From Pseudoalteromonas luteoviolacea DSM 6061 (GTDB lineage: Bacteria > Pseudomonadota > Gammaproteobacteria > Enterobacterales > Alteromonadaceae): 64,000 nucleotides of DNA. Under the pieces are notes generated by a model. The model was not told where the DNA came from and did no database searches. It was given only the letters and a program-made list of their open reading frames with translations. Below are positions 36,701 to 43,667 of this stretch, piece after piece. The stretch spans positions 1 to 64,000 of the forward strand of contig NZ_AUYB01000111.1 of NCBI RefSeq assembly GCF_001625655.1, read 5' to 3'. Position 1 is the first letter of the stretch. Each line of letters starts with the position of its first letter. The position numbers and the translations under genes were made by a program.

Positions 36701-37384
36701 TTCATCACTTAGTAATTCGATATCGCCAAGCCGTTGTTTAAATCTTTCAAGGGCTTCTAACTTTGTTTTATGCGCCTCAAATATCGCTTTTCCAACTCGG
36801 CTAAACTGCTCAGTTCCAGTTAAACACTCTAGTAATTGCGCACGTTCATCGGCATTGGCTTTTAAAAATGCCGCAAAGTCATGTTGAGCCAGTAACACCG
36901 CGCGCGTAAACTGTTCGAAATTGAGCCCTAACAATTGTTGTAAAAGCAGCTTGGCTTTAGACTTTTGTGCTATGACTTGCTCATCCTCTGCGCGCAGAAC
37001 CACGTGCTCAGCTTCTTTGATTCTACCATCAAGTTTGTTGCGCGCTCTAGCAACCTGCCAGCGAGCAATGTAGTGAGTACCATCTTGGCCAACAAAACCC
37101 ACTTCGGCATACCCAGACACTGTACCACGGCGCAATAAATGCCTTGGGTCATTGAGCTTGATATCATCGCCGTTAAAAGTCACCTTATTTTTTGAATCAG
37201 ATTTAAGCCGTGCTGTTTTTCCATAGAATGCCAAACATATTGCATCTAGCATGGTACTTTTACCCGCCCCCGTTTCTCCGGTAATGGCAAACAACCCAGT
37301 GTTTTTCAAAGGTGCTGCGGTAAAATCAATCTCAGCTTCAGGTAATGATGCAAGGTTTCGGATTTTTATTGTTAAGATTTTCAT
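33731..37384 (-). CDS. sbcC: Exonuclease subunit SbcC
   Basis: About 1217 residues from the ATG at 37384. The Walker A site (GETGAGKSTMLDAICLAFYG) is near residue 40, then very long coiled coils rich in Gln and Leu, a zinc hook CIVC (within ECIVCGATEHP) in the middle, and at the C-terminus the signature LSGGESFLVSLALALGLA and Walker B SLFIDEGFGTLD. It is the ATPase subunit of the SbcCD nuclease that cuts hairpins and covalently blocked DNA ends. It overlaps sbcD by four bases, so they are co-translated. Frame continues upstream of 37384, but that part lies inside sbcD and is not used. Confidence 0.96.
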   Translation of the reverse strand: MKILTIKIRNLASLPEAEIDFTAAPLKNTGLFAITGETGAGKSTMLDAICLAFYGKTARLKSDSKNKVTFNGDDIKLNDPRHLLRRGTVSGYAEVGFVGQDGTHYIARWQVARARNKLDGRIKEAEHVVLRAEDEQVIAQKSKAKLLLQQLLGLNFEQFTRAVLLAQHDFAAFLKANADERAQLLECLTGTEQFSRVGKAIFEAHKTKLEALERFKQRLGDIELLSDEEQAQKQSQLTQLNTRQQLLKSELKAIELQLSWYVTQSKLLLQYNDLAAAVADTEFALEQKKEDFKTAKLAQLVQQIADNRKQKAQSQQALFDAETAISALSQVDIKPQIAQKEDAVEAAESASAKAQIALQQCGPDITRARELDRICAEHVALAEQQQIQLQQLRDVEQGHSSELNILNAQINDLNHQRAELSERIENQPALFGLNEQWQETNEVLQQYLVLFHEQNALADEIKGLESKCADAQGALTKAQPHCLELEQNIATNQTELAQLQNVLSELDYEQLQFQKSQLNKAQQAIAQQLQLDNELLQLQAQIDGLRHQQHSANAQRKDAEHQDELTRQQLMLTQDNLHQVQLRASDNISALRSQLEHGKECIVCGATEHPYHVDHIDTHWQQLISDFESQYQAAEKARAQTQTRYHEVVSHLEQVNGQLQASLQQHAQMVQKQKVNQAIIAELPSSLVDVSRHEELLRDIDNRLSKYSELNRAQQQKFQAQQSLQQQLSLAQATLNQHQAQLQEHTQLLNSKVSRDEELTTHCKGLAARVAKAYPHPQWLKLFEQDPLNAVDELKASVHAFADKMSQLTKVEQTLVAAQPKLHSTQQLLTQVTQQITEAVNKLGEQQAKCEETKAQRALLLPLEQSVDDWQQGLQNAVSHAQEHLQAQKDQLVQLIKQHDEHALKLKHLTQQCHIYQETLKDNHTRFLNWLAGASEQYHELNEALVDELLLLQQSYWQPLLVEAQALESSLIEKRSQLQHVQKNIDEHQSSDKPEMSQDELNTKQASLAQQQDELQAQVVTLSVSLQTHHDNVEKLHSHQDELQKMQSDYENWHLLNRLLGDATGKTMRNLAQTQTLKILLHYANHHLGSLSRRYRLTVIGQSLEIAIIDRDMADEQRSVNTLSGGESFLVSLALALGLASLSSNQVQINSLFIDEGFGTLDPETLSVALDALDALQSQGRKVGVISHVAQMTERVATQIQIKKQAGGYSTVLTNAS

Positions 37385-38598
37385 GATTTCCCTTGCTCGC
37401 TCAACGAAACTAGCACCTCTTCGAGACATTTTTCAAGCGCGCTAGGTAGCGTGCTTTGCGCATCTATTTGCTCTTTATACGCCAGTTCAAGAAGCGTTTT
37501 TGGTGCAAGCTCCGAAACCTTCCCCAAATCTTCAAAGAGCAATTCATCTCCCTGTTGCATTTGCGGTGAAACTCTTTCAATACCACAAAAGTGCACAGCT
37601 TTATTTTCCAATGCCTGCTCTATTTTGTGACGAAACTGACTATCTGTTTCATTGGCATTTAAGCGCAGTCGCAAATAGGGCTTGGGCTCGTCCTCTGTTG
37701 GCAGTTCCAGCGCTTCTATTGCATCACAAAGCTGAGCTAACGTCGCGCCTCCTTTCTCAGGCAGTAATATAATTTCTTTGTACCTTGGTACATAACGCGG
37801 TGAAACAGATTTAACACGTGAGCCTTCAAACTCCACAAGCAAGACTTGATGCTTGTAATGACGCTCTGCAAAAGACATGGGCATTGGTGTCCCACAGTAA
37901 CGAATACAATCATTATTAGCGACTTTTTGTGCCTTGTGTAGATGTCCCAAGGCGACATAATCAGGCACATCACCAAACACATCGGCATGAATAGAGTCAA
38001 AACCGCCGATTGTGATATTGCGTTCTGAGTCACTCGAAATGTCTCCCCCTTTTGCATGCAAATGGCCCATTGCAATAACAGCTAAGTTCTCATCTTCTAT
38101 GCATGCATAAGCACTTTGGTAAGCTTGCTCAACGGCAAGTCCATAGCCACTTTCATCGCTGTCTAAGTGACTAATATCCGCACTTCGTAAAAATGGCATG
38201 GCTATTACATTGATCTTACCTGATGAAGTCATGAGTGATTTGACGACATCTTCAGGCTTGTGTTTGTCGAATCGTCCAATGACATGAGTGTCAAACTGAT
38301 ATAAGAGAGGTTTTGCGGTCTCGATGCGATTTGCAGAGTCATGGTTGCCCGCCACAATTACAATGTGAAGGTTAGGGAGCGCTATTTTGGCATGTTTGAT
38401 AAAAGTGTAGAGTTGCTGCTCAGCAGCAGCGGGCGGCGTAGCTGTATGGTATATATCACCACTGACTATAAGCAAGTCGGCTTCAACCAGCACAAGCTCT
38501 TGGCAAAGCCAATCTAAAAAAGCTTGATGCTCTGCAAAGCGACTATGTTCGTAAAATTGTTGACCGAGATGCCAGTCAGATGTGTGTACAACCTTCAT
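37381..38598 (-). CDS. sbcD: Exonuclease subunit SbcD
   Basis: A 405-residue Mre11-type nuclease. Metal-binding motifs: DWHLGQQFYEHSR (Asp8, His10), SGDIYHT, GNHDSANR, and GHLHAKGG / ALGHLHKAQ. Length fits SbcD. It starts the sbcDC operon; the upstream hairpin at 38601-38627 covers its ribosome site. Confidence 0.96.
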   Translation of the reverse strand: MKVVHTSDWHLGQQFYEHSRFAEHQAFLDWLCQELVLVEADLLIVSGDIYHTATPPAAAEQQLYTFIKHAKIALPNLHIVIVAGNHDSANRIETAKPLLYQFDTHVIGRFDKHKPEDVVKSLMTSSGKINVIAMPFLRSADISHLDSDESGYGLAVEQAYQSAYACIEDENLAVIAMGHLHAKGGDISSDSERNITIGGFDSIHADVFGDVPDYVALGHLHKAQKVANNDCIRYCGTPMPMSFAERHYKHQVLLVEFEGSRVKSVSPRYVPRYKEIILLPEKGGATLAQLCDAIEALELPTEDEPKPYLRLRLNANETDSQFRHKIEQALENKAVHFCGIERVSPQMQQGDELLFEDLGKVSELAPKTLLELAYKEQIDAQSTLPSALEKCLEEVLVSLSEQGKS

Positions 38599-38600
38599 TC

Positions 38601-38627
38601 AGCGTTCCTTTCCTATTTAGGAACGCT
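38601..38627 (-). promoter_or_regulatory. Hairpin covering the sbcD ribosome-binding site
   Basis: On the minus strand AGCGTTCC pairs with GGAACGCT, ending three bases before the sbcD ATG. The GGAA of the right arm is the ribosome site, and the loop includes a further AGGAAA. Translation of sbcD could therefore depend on opening this stem. It could alternatively be a leftover terminator of the upstream small gene. Confidence 0.5.
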
Positions 38628-38653
38628 AATATAGCATTGCTTGGGGCTATTTA

Positions 38654-38890
38654 TTAATAGCTCAAGCGCCACCACGCGAAAATTATTACAGGTAGGACTA
38701 GTAACAATAACATTGGCGCGCGGTAAAGTTTACTCTGCTTAGCTTCTAATCGCTTAATTGCAGAACGCTCATTACACGCCGCTACTTTATCAACATAACA
38801 GTAGCCGTTTTCAATGTACTCTTTACAGTTTTGTTCGTCCGCAGGTATCGCAACCAGCTTCTCTTGTTTTTTTAGTATGTAAAAGTCCAT
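38654..38890 (-). CDS. Small membrane-anchored protein
   Basis: A 78-residue protein from the ATG at 38890. Its first 55 residues are hydrophilic with four Cys, and a single C-terminal membrane helix (MLLLLVLPVIIFAWW) anchors it. It resembles short tail-anchored proteins but I recognise no family. It is in line with sbcD and could be co-transcribed. Confidence 0.6.
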   Translation of the reverse strand: MDFYILKKQEKLVAIPADEQNCKEYIENGYCYVDKVAACNERSAIKRLEAKQSKLYRAPMLLLLVLPVIIFAWWRLSY

Positions 38891-39389
38891 ACTGCTCACC
38901 ACATTTCTTTTCGATAAACGGGTATAATTACTTGAGCAAAACTAACGCCAGTTTTACCCAAAATGAGAAAGAGCGCGATTTTAATGATAATTGCGACCAA
39001 ATATCAACAGTCTTATTGTGGTTTTTGAATTTTTTTTCAAAATAGAGACAATAAATTTGAGAAATATACTCTCAGCATGCATGTAAAATTGCCAATTTAT
39101 CATCATCTTGGTCAGTAAAAAGACTAGCTATGGCTTACTGAATCAGTTCTGAACCGCGATTTAAGATGTACAAATTTTTGCCATCCAACAGTAGCCAACT
39201 GAATTTAATGTGAAAAATAACAGTGAATAGAAATATTTAAAATGCTATTACCTAAAAAAGGTCAAAAAACCGACAATTGTCCTTTCAAATTCAATAAAAA
39301 AACACAATAATCTTCTCCACAACAACAAAAATAAAGTAGACTATACGTAAGTGAGTAAACACTATCACCCTCTGCGAAGGAGTTATTTT
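38891..39389. other. AT-rich intergenic region
   Basis: About 500 bases of AT-rich sequence between divergent genes, with no protein-like open frame. It likely holds promoters for both sides. No repeat of the families noted elsewhere was found. Confidence 0.5.
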
Positions 39390-39887
39390 ATGCGGACTTG
39401 GCATTTCGCCGGGATCAGCTTGCTGTTGGCTTTTTCAGCACAAGCACACAAGTTAAAAGCATCGATTGCCACTGCAAACATATTTCCAAAACAAGGAAAT
39501 ATCCAAATTGAGTATCGTTTTCACTTGCATGATATCGAACATGCCTTAGTACATTTGTTCAATGAGCAAAAAAATATTTACCAAAATCAAAAAGTACAAC
39601 AAGCGTTTGCTGACTATGTGTATACCCAAACATCTCTTAGGCGGCTGAGTGGCCAAGCTTTGGCTTTATCTGCTGCACAGGTCAAAATTGATGCAAAATA
39701 TCTGTGGGTATATCAAGAAGCACAATTTATAAAGAGTAAACCACTCAAAGGGCTACAAATGCGCCATGGTGCGTTAAGAGACGTTTGGCCGGACCAAATT
39801 AACCTCGTCAATTTTAGAGGCATCGGAAAAGTGAAAACGATGCACTTCGATAAAGATGATAATTGGCTGACAGTTGAGTTTGATTAA
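39390..39887 (+). CDS. DUF6702 family secreted protein
   Basis: A 165-residue protein from the ATG at 39390, seven bases after GAAGGAG. A signal peptide ends near residue 18 (AFSAQAHKLKAS). The mature part begins with HKLKASIATANIFPKQGNIQIEYRF, the mark of DUF6702, and has the paired HDIEHAL motif. Function unknown. It is convergent with the metallophosphatase gene. Confidence 0.82.
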   Translation: MRTWHFAGISLLLAFSAQAHKLKASIATANIFPKQGNIQIEYRFHLHDIEHALVHLFNEQKNIYQNQKVQQAFADYVYTQTSLRRLSGQALALSAAQVKIDAKYLWVYQEAQFIKSKPLKGLQMRHGALRDVWPDQINLVNFRGIGKVKTMHFDKDDNWLTVEFD

Positions 39888-39910
39888 GCTACTCGCGTTA
39901 TCGCGCTGTA

Positions 39911-39933
39911 ATAAGGGGGAATATCCCCCTTAT
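39911..39933. terminator. Hairpin between convergent genes
   Basis: ATAAGGGGG, 5-base loop, CCCCCTTAT, a 9-bp perfect stem between the DUF6702 gene and the metallophosphatase gene. It has no long T-tract. Confidence 0.5.
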
Positions 39934-39936
39934 CCA

Positions 39937-41376
39937 TTATTGGCATACCTGTTCATTTCGAGCCGAAAATTGAGAGTCACAGCGTAAGAAAGCTTCTCCT
40001 TGTTCGTCAAAAAAACGACCATACCAACCAAAGTAGCGATCTAATTCTAACTCTAAAAAGCCAAACTTTGCTTGTTCATTCCCAGTGGCCTCCAATCCAT
40101 CCACAACGGCTTCAAAATTAGTGTAGGGCAACTCCTCACTAAGCGTAACACCACTGTTTCCCACGACGATTTGGGGAGGGCGCTTGTACTGTTTGTCAAA
40201 ACTTAATGACTGATAAATATGCATGTGGCCAGAGAGCAATAAAGCGACTTGTTCAGGTAGTCGACCTAAAGGGGTATTGGCTAAAGCACGCTGCATCATG
40301 ATATTTAGCGTGTTGTCGGTGGCCACATTGTTCACACCCCAAAGAGGCCGGTGTGTAACCGTCCAGATTGGTTTATCAGGGTATTTACTTGCAAATTTTT
40401 GCAGTCCTTCATATTGGGCTTGATACTGTGACGTTAGATCGTTTGAAAACCTGTCATCACACGCATTGGCAGTGTCTTGCACCCAAATGTTTAATTTTTC
40501 AAGCTTAAGCATATACGGGTCAATCATCGCAATGGATGACACCGCAGTTTTCAGAGGATTCGAAAAGTCGCCTTGTGCAGGGCATGCACGCTGAGCAATT
40601 CCACTCTCTATACTTGATCCCGGGCCAAAAAAGTAAAACCAACCAAGACCTGCACGGCTACATAGTTCGTGGTTGCCTCTGGCAAATACCCAAGGCGCTT
40701 TAGTCAAAATTGCATCCGCCGAACTAAAAAAGTCAGCGCGCCATGCACGCCAAGTATCTGGTTTAGGACTGCCCGTTGCGTTTTGACTATAGTACGTTTC
40801 TTCTAAACCACAGGTTTTGCCACCATAACCTCCATCACCAGCGTCATATGCATAAACCCCTTTGCTAATGCTGCCGCTGGTGCCACGATAATTGTAGTCC
40901 CCCATATGCAACAGCAGATCCACTTCACGTTTAGCACCTTGACCTATCAGCGTTTTAAATGGCTCCGCTGGCCCATTGCCATCACAAACATGTGCTTTGC
41001 AGCCTGAATCTCCGTAGACTTGAATACGCTTGGGGTTGAGAGTCATGGCTTCAAACTTTAACTGCGTACCACCCACGAGATAAGATTGTCCTTCAGCGAC
41101 ACTTGCCTCACAGATGGTGACTGGAAAATTTGCCCCTGGGTGCAGACCTCGTATTCGCATATTAATGCGTTTACCCTCTGAGTTTTCAAGTTCTGGGCAC
41201 AGTGCAGCTTGACTTTGTATGCCGGGAATAATCGCCCGAATATAAATAAGTGTGTCACCTTGTTTGCTTGGTGCGAGCATCGCATAAGCAGTGATCACTT
41301 CCGCTTTTTTTAAGGGCTTTTGGCTGCTGCAACTAGCCAAAATAATTAACCCCAACATAATACTGACGAATCGCAT
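39937..41376 (-). CDS. Metallophosphatase lipoprotein
   Basis: About 479 residues from the ATG at 41376 (AAGGA upstream). Lipoprotein signal ending ILASC. Metallophosphoesterase motifs: DSGCKAH, LLHMGDYNYRG, FARGNHELC, VTHRPLWG and LLSGHMHIYQSL, all in order. The fold matches purple acid phosphatase-like enzymes of the calcineurin family. It is extracytoplasmic and probably hydrolyses phosphate esters. It sits next to the RNA-repair regulator but the functional link is not evident. Confidence 0.9.
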   Translation of the reverse strand: MRFVSIMLGLIILASCSSQKPLKKAEVITAYAMLAPSKQGDTLIYIRAIIPGIQSQAALCPELENSEGKRINMRIRGLHPGANFPVTICEASVAEGQSYLVGGTQLKFEAMTLNPKRIQVYGDSGCKAHVCDGNGPAEPFKTLIGQGAKREVDLLLHMGDYNYRGTSGSISKGVYAYDAGDGGYGGKTCGLEETYYSQNATGSPKPDTWRAWRADFFSSADAILTKAPWVFARGNHELCSRAGLGWFYFFGPGSSIESGIAQRACPAQGDFSNPLKTAVSSIAMIDPYMLKLEKLNIWVQDTANACDDRFSNDLTSQYQAQYEGLQKFASKYPDKPIWTVTHRPLWGVNNVATDNTLNIMMQRALANTPLGRLPEQVALLLSGHMHIYQSLSFDKQYKRPPQIVVGNSGVTLSEELPYTNFEAVVDGLEATGNEQAKFGFLELELDRYFGWYGRFFDEQGEAFLRCDSQFSARNEQVCQ

Positions 41377-41431
41377 TGTCGTTTTCCTTCTAATCACGTC
41401 ACTAATTCCTTGTTTAGTGTAGTAAAAACTC

Positions 41432-41448
41432 TGTAAAGGGGTATTACA
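41432..41448. repeat. Copy of a 17-bp palindromic intergenic motif
   Basis: TGTAAAGGGGTATTACA, related to copies at 15249 and 31796. It lies between the metallophosphatase start and the rtcR stop. Confidence 0.5.
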
Positions 41449-41471
41449 AAGGCTTACTTACACATTACGCA

Positions 41472-43073
41472 CTATTTTGCCGCTGCAATATCTCGCCACT
41501 TAATATCAAACTTTGCCAAGTACTTTTGTAATCGGCTAGAGTCATTACTTGTGGCTTTTTGAGTCCTGCTAACGTCAAACAACACGCGCCCAGCGGCAGC
41601 CATGCTAGGGCTTTGCAAACATACGGTGACTACATACTCTAATTGCTGACGATCAAACGTATCGAGTTGAGAAATTTGCTCGCCACTCATTATTAATGAC
41701 AAGCAAGATCCATGCAGTGACGGTTCATTGGTGTGCCAGTTACGCTCTAGCCGCATCACTTCTTCTGCCACGTCCTCTGTACTGATCCGCGAAGAGTCGG
41801 CCAACGTGGCTAAACGGATCATCGACGATCCGAGATCCCTAAAGTTACCCTGCCATGTGGCTTTTGCGCTGTGTGCAAAATCCAAATAAGCAGCCCTTGC
41901 TTCTTTATTGAAACGCACTCTTCGGCCTTGCTCTTGGCTATATTTGTCTAATTCAAAATCGATATTCGCATCAATATCTTCGCGCCTATCTTTTAAAGCT
42001 GGGAGTTGATAGGTCCAAAGGTTAATACGTGCAAGTAAATCCTCTCTGAATGTCCCCTCTAATACGCACGCTTTTAAATCCCGGTTGGTACCTGCAATTA
42101 GCTGAAACTCGCTCGTAACCTCTTGATCACTGCCCACAGGATGAAATTGCTTGTTTTCAATTGCTCGCAACAACATCGCTTGCTCTTCGAGCCCAAGCTC
42201 ACCAACTTCATCCAAAAACAAGAGCCCCTGATCCGCCGCTTTTAAAAAACCATCTCGCGCCTGCTGGGCTCCGGTGAATGCGCCTTTGGTGTGACCAAAC
42301 AGGGCAGCCATTGCATTTTCACCTTTGAGCGTTGCGCAGTTAACAGTCACTAGCTCACCTTGTAAGGTTTTACGCTGCTTTTTAAGCTGGAAAATCCGCG
42401 AAGCAAGCTGGCTTTTTCCCGCGCCGGTTGGGCCAGTTAACAAAATAGGCGCGGTGGAGCGTATGGCGACTTTTTCAATTTGGGCGATCAGGCGGTTAAA
42501 CGCCATATTTTTTGTCTCTATGCCCCCTTTGAGAAAGCTCTCACCTTGACGGCGCTCAATATCAAAACGCTCAGCCAATTGGTCGTATTTTGAAAGATCT
42601 AAATCAATGGTCTGCACTTGGCCAACTGACTTATTGTCATTGTGTGGGTCGGGTGATGTTTGTATTAAACGCCCTGGAAATTGCCGACTTTCCGTAAGCA
42701 AGTAACTACATATTTGTGCAACATGGGTGCCTGTGGTGATGTGAAATAGATATTCTTGGGCATCCAAATCAAACTCAAGTGTACGGCAAAAATCATACAA
42801 TTTGGCGTACACCTCGCCAAAATCCCAAGGGTCATCAAAATTGACTTCCACCAAATGCACGGTTGTTTCAGGAGATACGCTTTCAATGTCAACGGCAACA
42901 TTATGTGCTAAGCGTGTACTTTGTTTTCCATGCAGCAGATACAAGCGATTTATGATCAAATCATCTTGGCTTACCAATGAAATATTTGGGCGCCAACGAT
43001 GCCAACGGTCAACCCGTTTACCTACAAAGTCCAATTGCGTACCAAGCAAACTTACAGCCACAACTTCTTTCAA
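41472..43073 (-). CDS. rtcR: RtcR, sigma54-dependent activator of RNA repair
   Basis: A 533-residue bacterial enhancer-binding protein. Residues 1-185 are the RtcR regulatory domain, a CARF-type Rossmann fold (HITTGTHVAQICSYLL near 111-126). The AAA+ domain has Walker A GPTGAGKS (214-221), the sigma54 contact loop GAFTGA (264-269) and Walker B LLFLDEVGE (284-292). A C-terminal helical region is DNA-binding. In Salmonella, RtcR responds to damaged tRNA fragments and activates rtcBA through sigma54. Here it is divergent from the slipin-rtcBA-RlaP genes, with a sigma54-like promoter between them. Confidence 0.96.
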   Translation of the reverse strand: MKEVVAVSLLGTQLDFVGKRVDRWHRWRPNISLVSQDDLIINRLYLLHGKQSTRLAHNVAVDIESVSPETTVHLVEVNFDDPWDFGEVYAKLYDFCRTLEFDLDAQEYLFHITTGTHVAQICSYLLTESRQFPGRLIQTSPDPHNDNKSVGQVQTIDLDLSKYDQLAERFDIERRQGESFLKGGIETKNMAFNRLIAQIEKVAIRSTAPILLTGPTGAGKSQLASRIFQLKKQRKTLQGELVTVNCATLKGENAMAALFGHTKGAFTGAQQARDGFLKAADQGLLFLDEVGELGLEEQAMLLRAIENKQFHPVGSDQEVTSEFQLIAGTNRDLKACVLEGTFREDLLARINLWTYQLPALKDRREDIDANIDFELDKYSQEQGRRVRFNKEARAAYLDFAHSAKATWQGNFRDLGSSMIRLATLADSSRISTEDVAEEVMRLERNWHTNEPSLHGSCLSLIMSGEQISQLDTFDRQQLEYVVTVCLQSPSMAAAGRVLFDVSRTQKATSNDSSRLQKYLAKFDIKWRDIAAAK

Positions 43074-43224
43074 AACAACCCTATCTATATGGATATATCA
43101 ATATCTAAATGGAATCATTTTTATGATTAAAGCGCAATAAGAAATATACACCTTGATTCAATAAAAATTATTTTTCACATTAAAATCAATATATTAAAAG
43201 TTAATTTCAGCTTTTAACACACCT

Positions 43225-43240
43225 TTGGCATGTCAATTGA
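43225..43240 (+). promoter_or_regulatory. Candidate sigma54 promoter of the RNA-repair locus
   Basis: TTTGGCATGTCAATTGA fits TGGCA-N6-TTGC except that the -12 element ends GA rather than GC. The -24 GG is at 43227-43228. The expected transcript start is near 43251, upstream of all RNA elements and the slipin gene. It is placed correctly for activation by the divergent RtcR. Confidence 0.7.
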
Positions 43241-43250
43241 AATACCAAGC

Positions 43251-43387
43251 TCGTAGTTTGATAGCGTGTTTCTAAATAACACCGCGGTGCGACTTACACT
43301 GTAAGCACGTATTCCGAGGTCAACTACCTCAGTAATGTGTACTAGAAATGGAAACACTGTAAGTGTGGGGTTCAACTCCCCTAATTT
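43251..43387 (+). ncRNA. Structured leader with a T-arm-like hairpin
   Basis: From the predicted transcript start, several hairpins are visible: GTGTT/AACAC (43266-43282, 7-base loop), CTTAC/GTAAG (43293-43305), GAGGT/ACCTC (43316-43330), ACACT/AGTGT (43354-43366), and GGGG-TTCAACT-CCCC (43367-43381), which has the length and loop sequence of a tRNA T-arm. The motif TTTGATAG occurs twice (43257-43264 and 43385-43392), as if two units had been laid in tandem. A complete tRNA cloverleaf cannot be drawn for this first unit. Confidence 0.45.
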
Positions 43388-43463
43388 GATAGATAGCTCA
43401 ATGGTAGAGCCACGAAATTTATGCATTCGTTTGTTGCGGGTTCGACTCCCGCTCTAATCACCA
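43388..43463 (+). ncRNA. tRNA-like element with encoded CCA and expanded anticodon loop
   Basis: A 76-base cloverleaf. The D arm is GCTC-AATGGTA-GAGC (43396-43410) with canonical TA before it. The T arm is GCGGG-TTCGACT-CCCGC (43436-43452). The anticodon stem ACGAA/TTCGT (43412-43416, 43426-43430) closes a 9-base loop instead of 7. The acceptor strand GATAGA pairs with TCTAATC only with a bulge, and the 3' end is A-CCA (43460-43463). No normal anticodon can be assigned. It is unlikely to be a working tRNA. It lies between rtcR and the slipin-rtcBA operon, downstream of the sigma54-like promoter. Confidence 0.8.
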
Positions 43464-43523
43464 TAAATAAAAGATAGAAACGTTATTAGTTTTTACATTT
43501 AACTGCGCTGAAAGCGCTTAACT

Positions 43524-43653
43524 ATGTGAGTAGCCGCCACTAACACTAAGGTGGGCCTCGCTGAATAAACTTCGTAAATGGCAAGCTGGATGCTCCCCAT
43601 TTATGCACTTATTTAGCCAACCCAGCGATAACTAGCTGGCCGCTACTACGCAT
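43524..43653 (+). ncRNA. Structured RNA closed by a 16-bp stem (unknown class)
   Basis: Bases 43524-43539 pair with 43637-43653 through a 16-bp helix with one C-C mismatch, one G-U pair and one bulged A. Inside, 43552-43555 pair with 43621-43624, 43560-43568 with 43609-43617 (9 bp), and 43573-43581 with 43597-43605 (9 bp), capped by a 3-bp hairpin. The long closing stem recalls Y RNA architecture, and Y RNAs occur beside rtcBA in Salmonella. No Ro60 (Rsr) gene is present here. It ends 14 bases before the slipin ATG. An alternative pairing (43558-43563 with 43623-43628) competes with the inner stem. Confidence 0.6.
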
Positions 43654-43667
43654 CACAAGGAATAAAA

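Noticed and set aside
43251..43387. A second complete tRNA-like cloverleaf upstream
   Set aside because: The T-arm-like hairpin is clear, but no matching acceptor strand or D arm could be paired; only hairpins are reported.
43388..43463. Ordinary functional tRNA
   Set aside because: The anticodon loop has 9 bases with no assignable anticodon and the acceptor stem has a bulge, so I treat it as tRNA-like.
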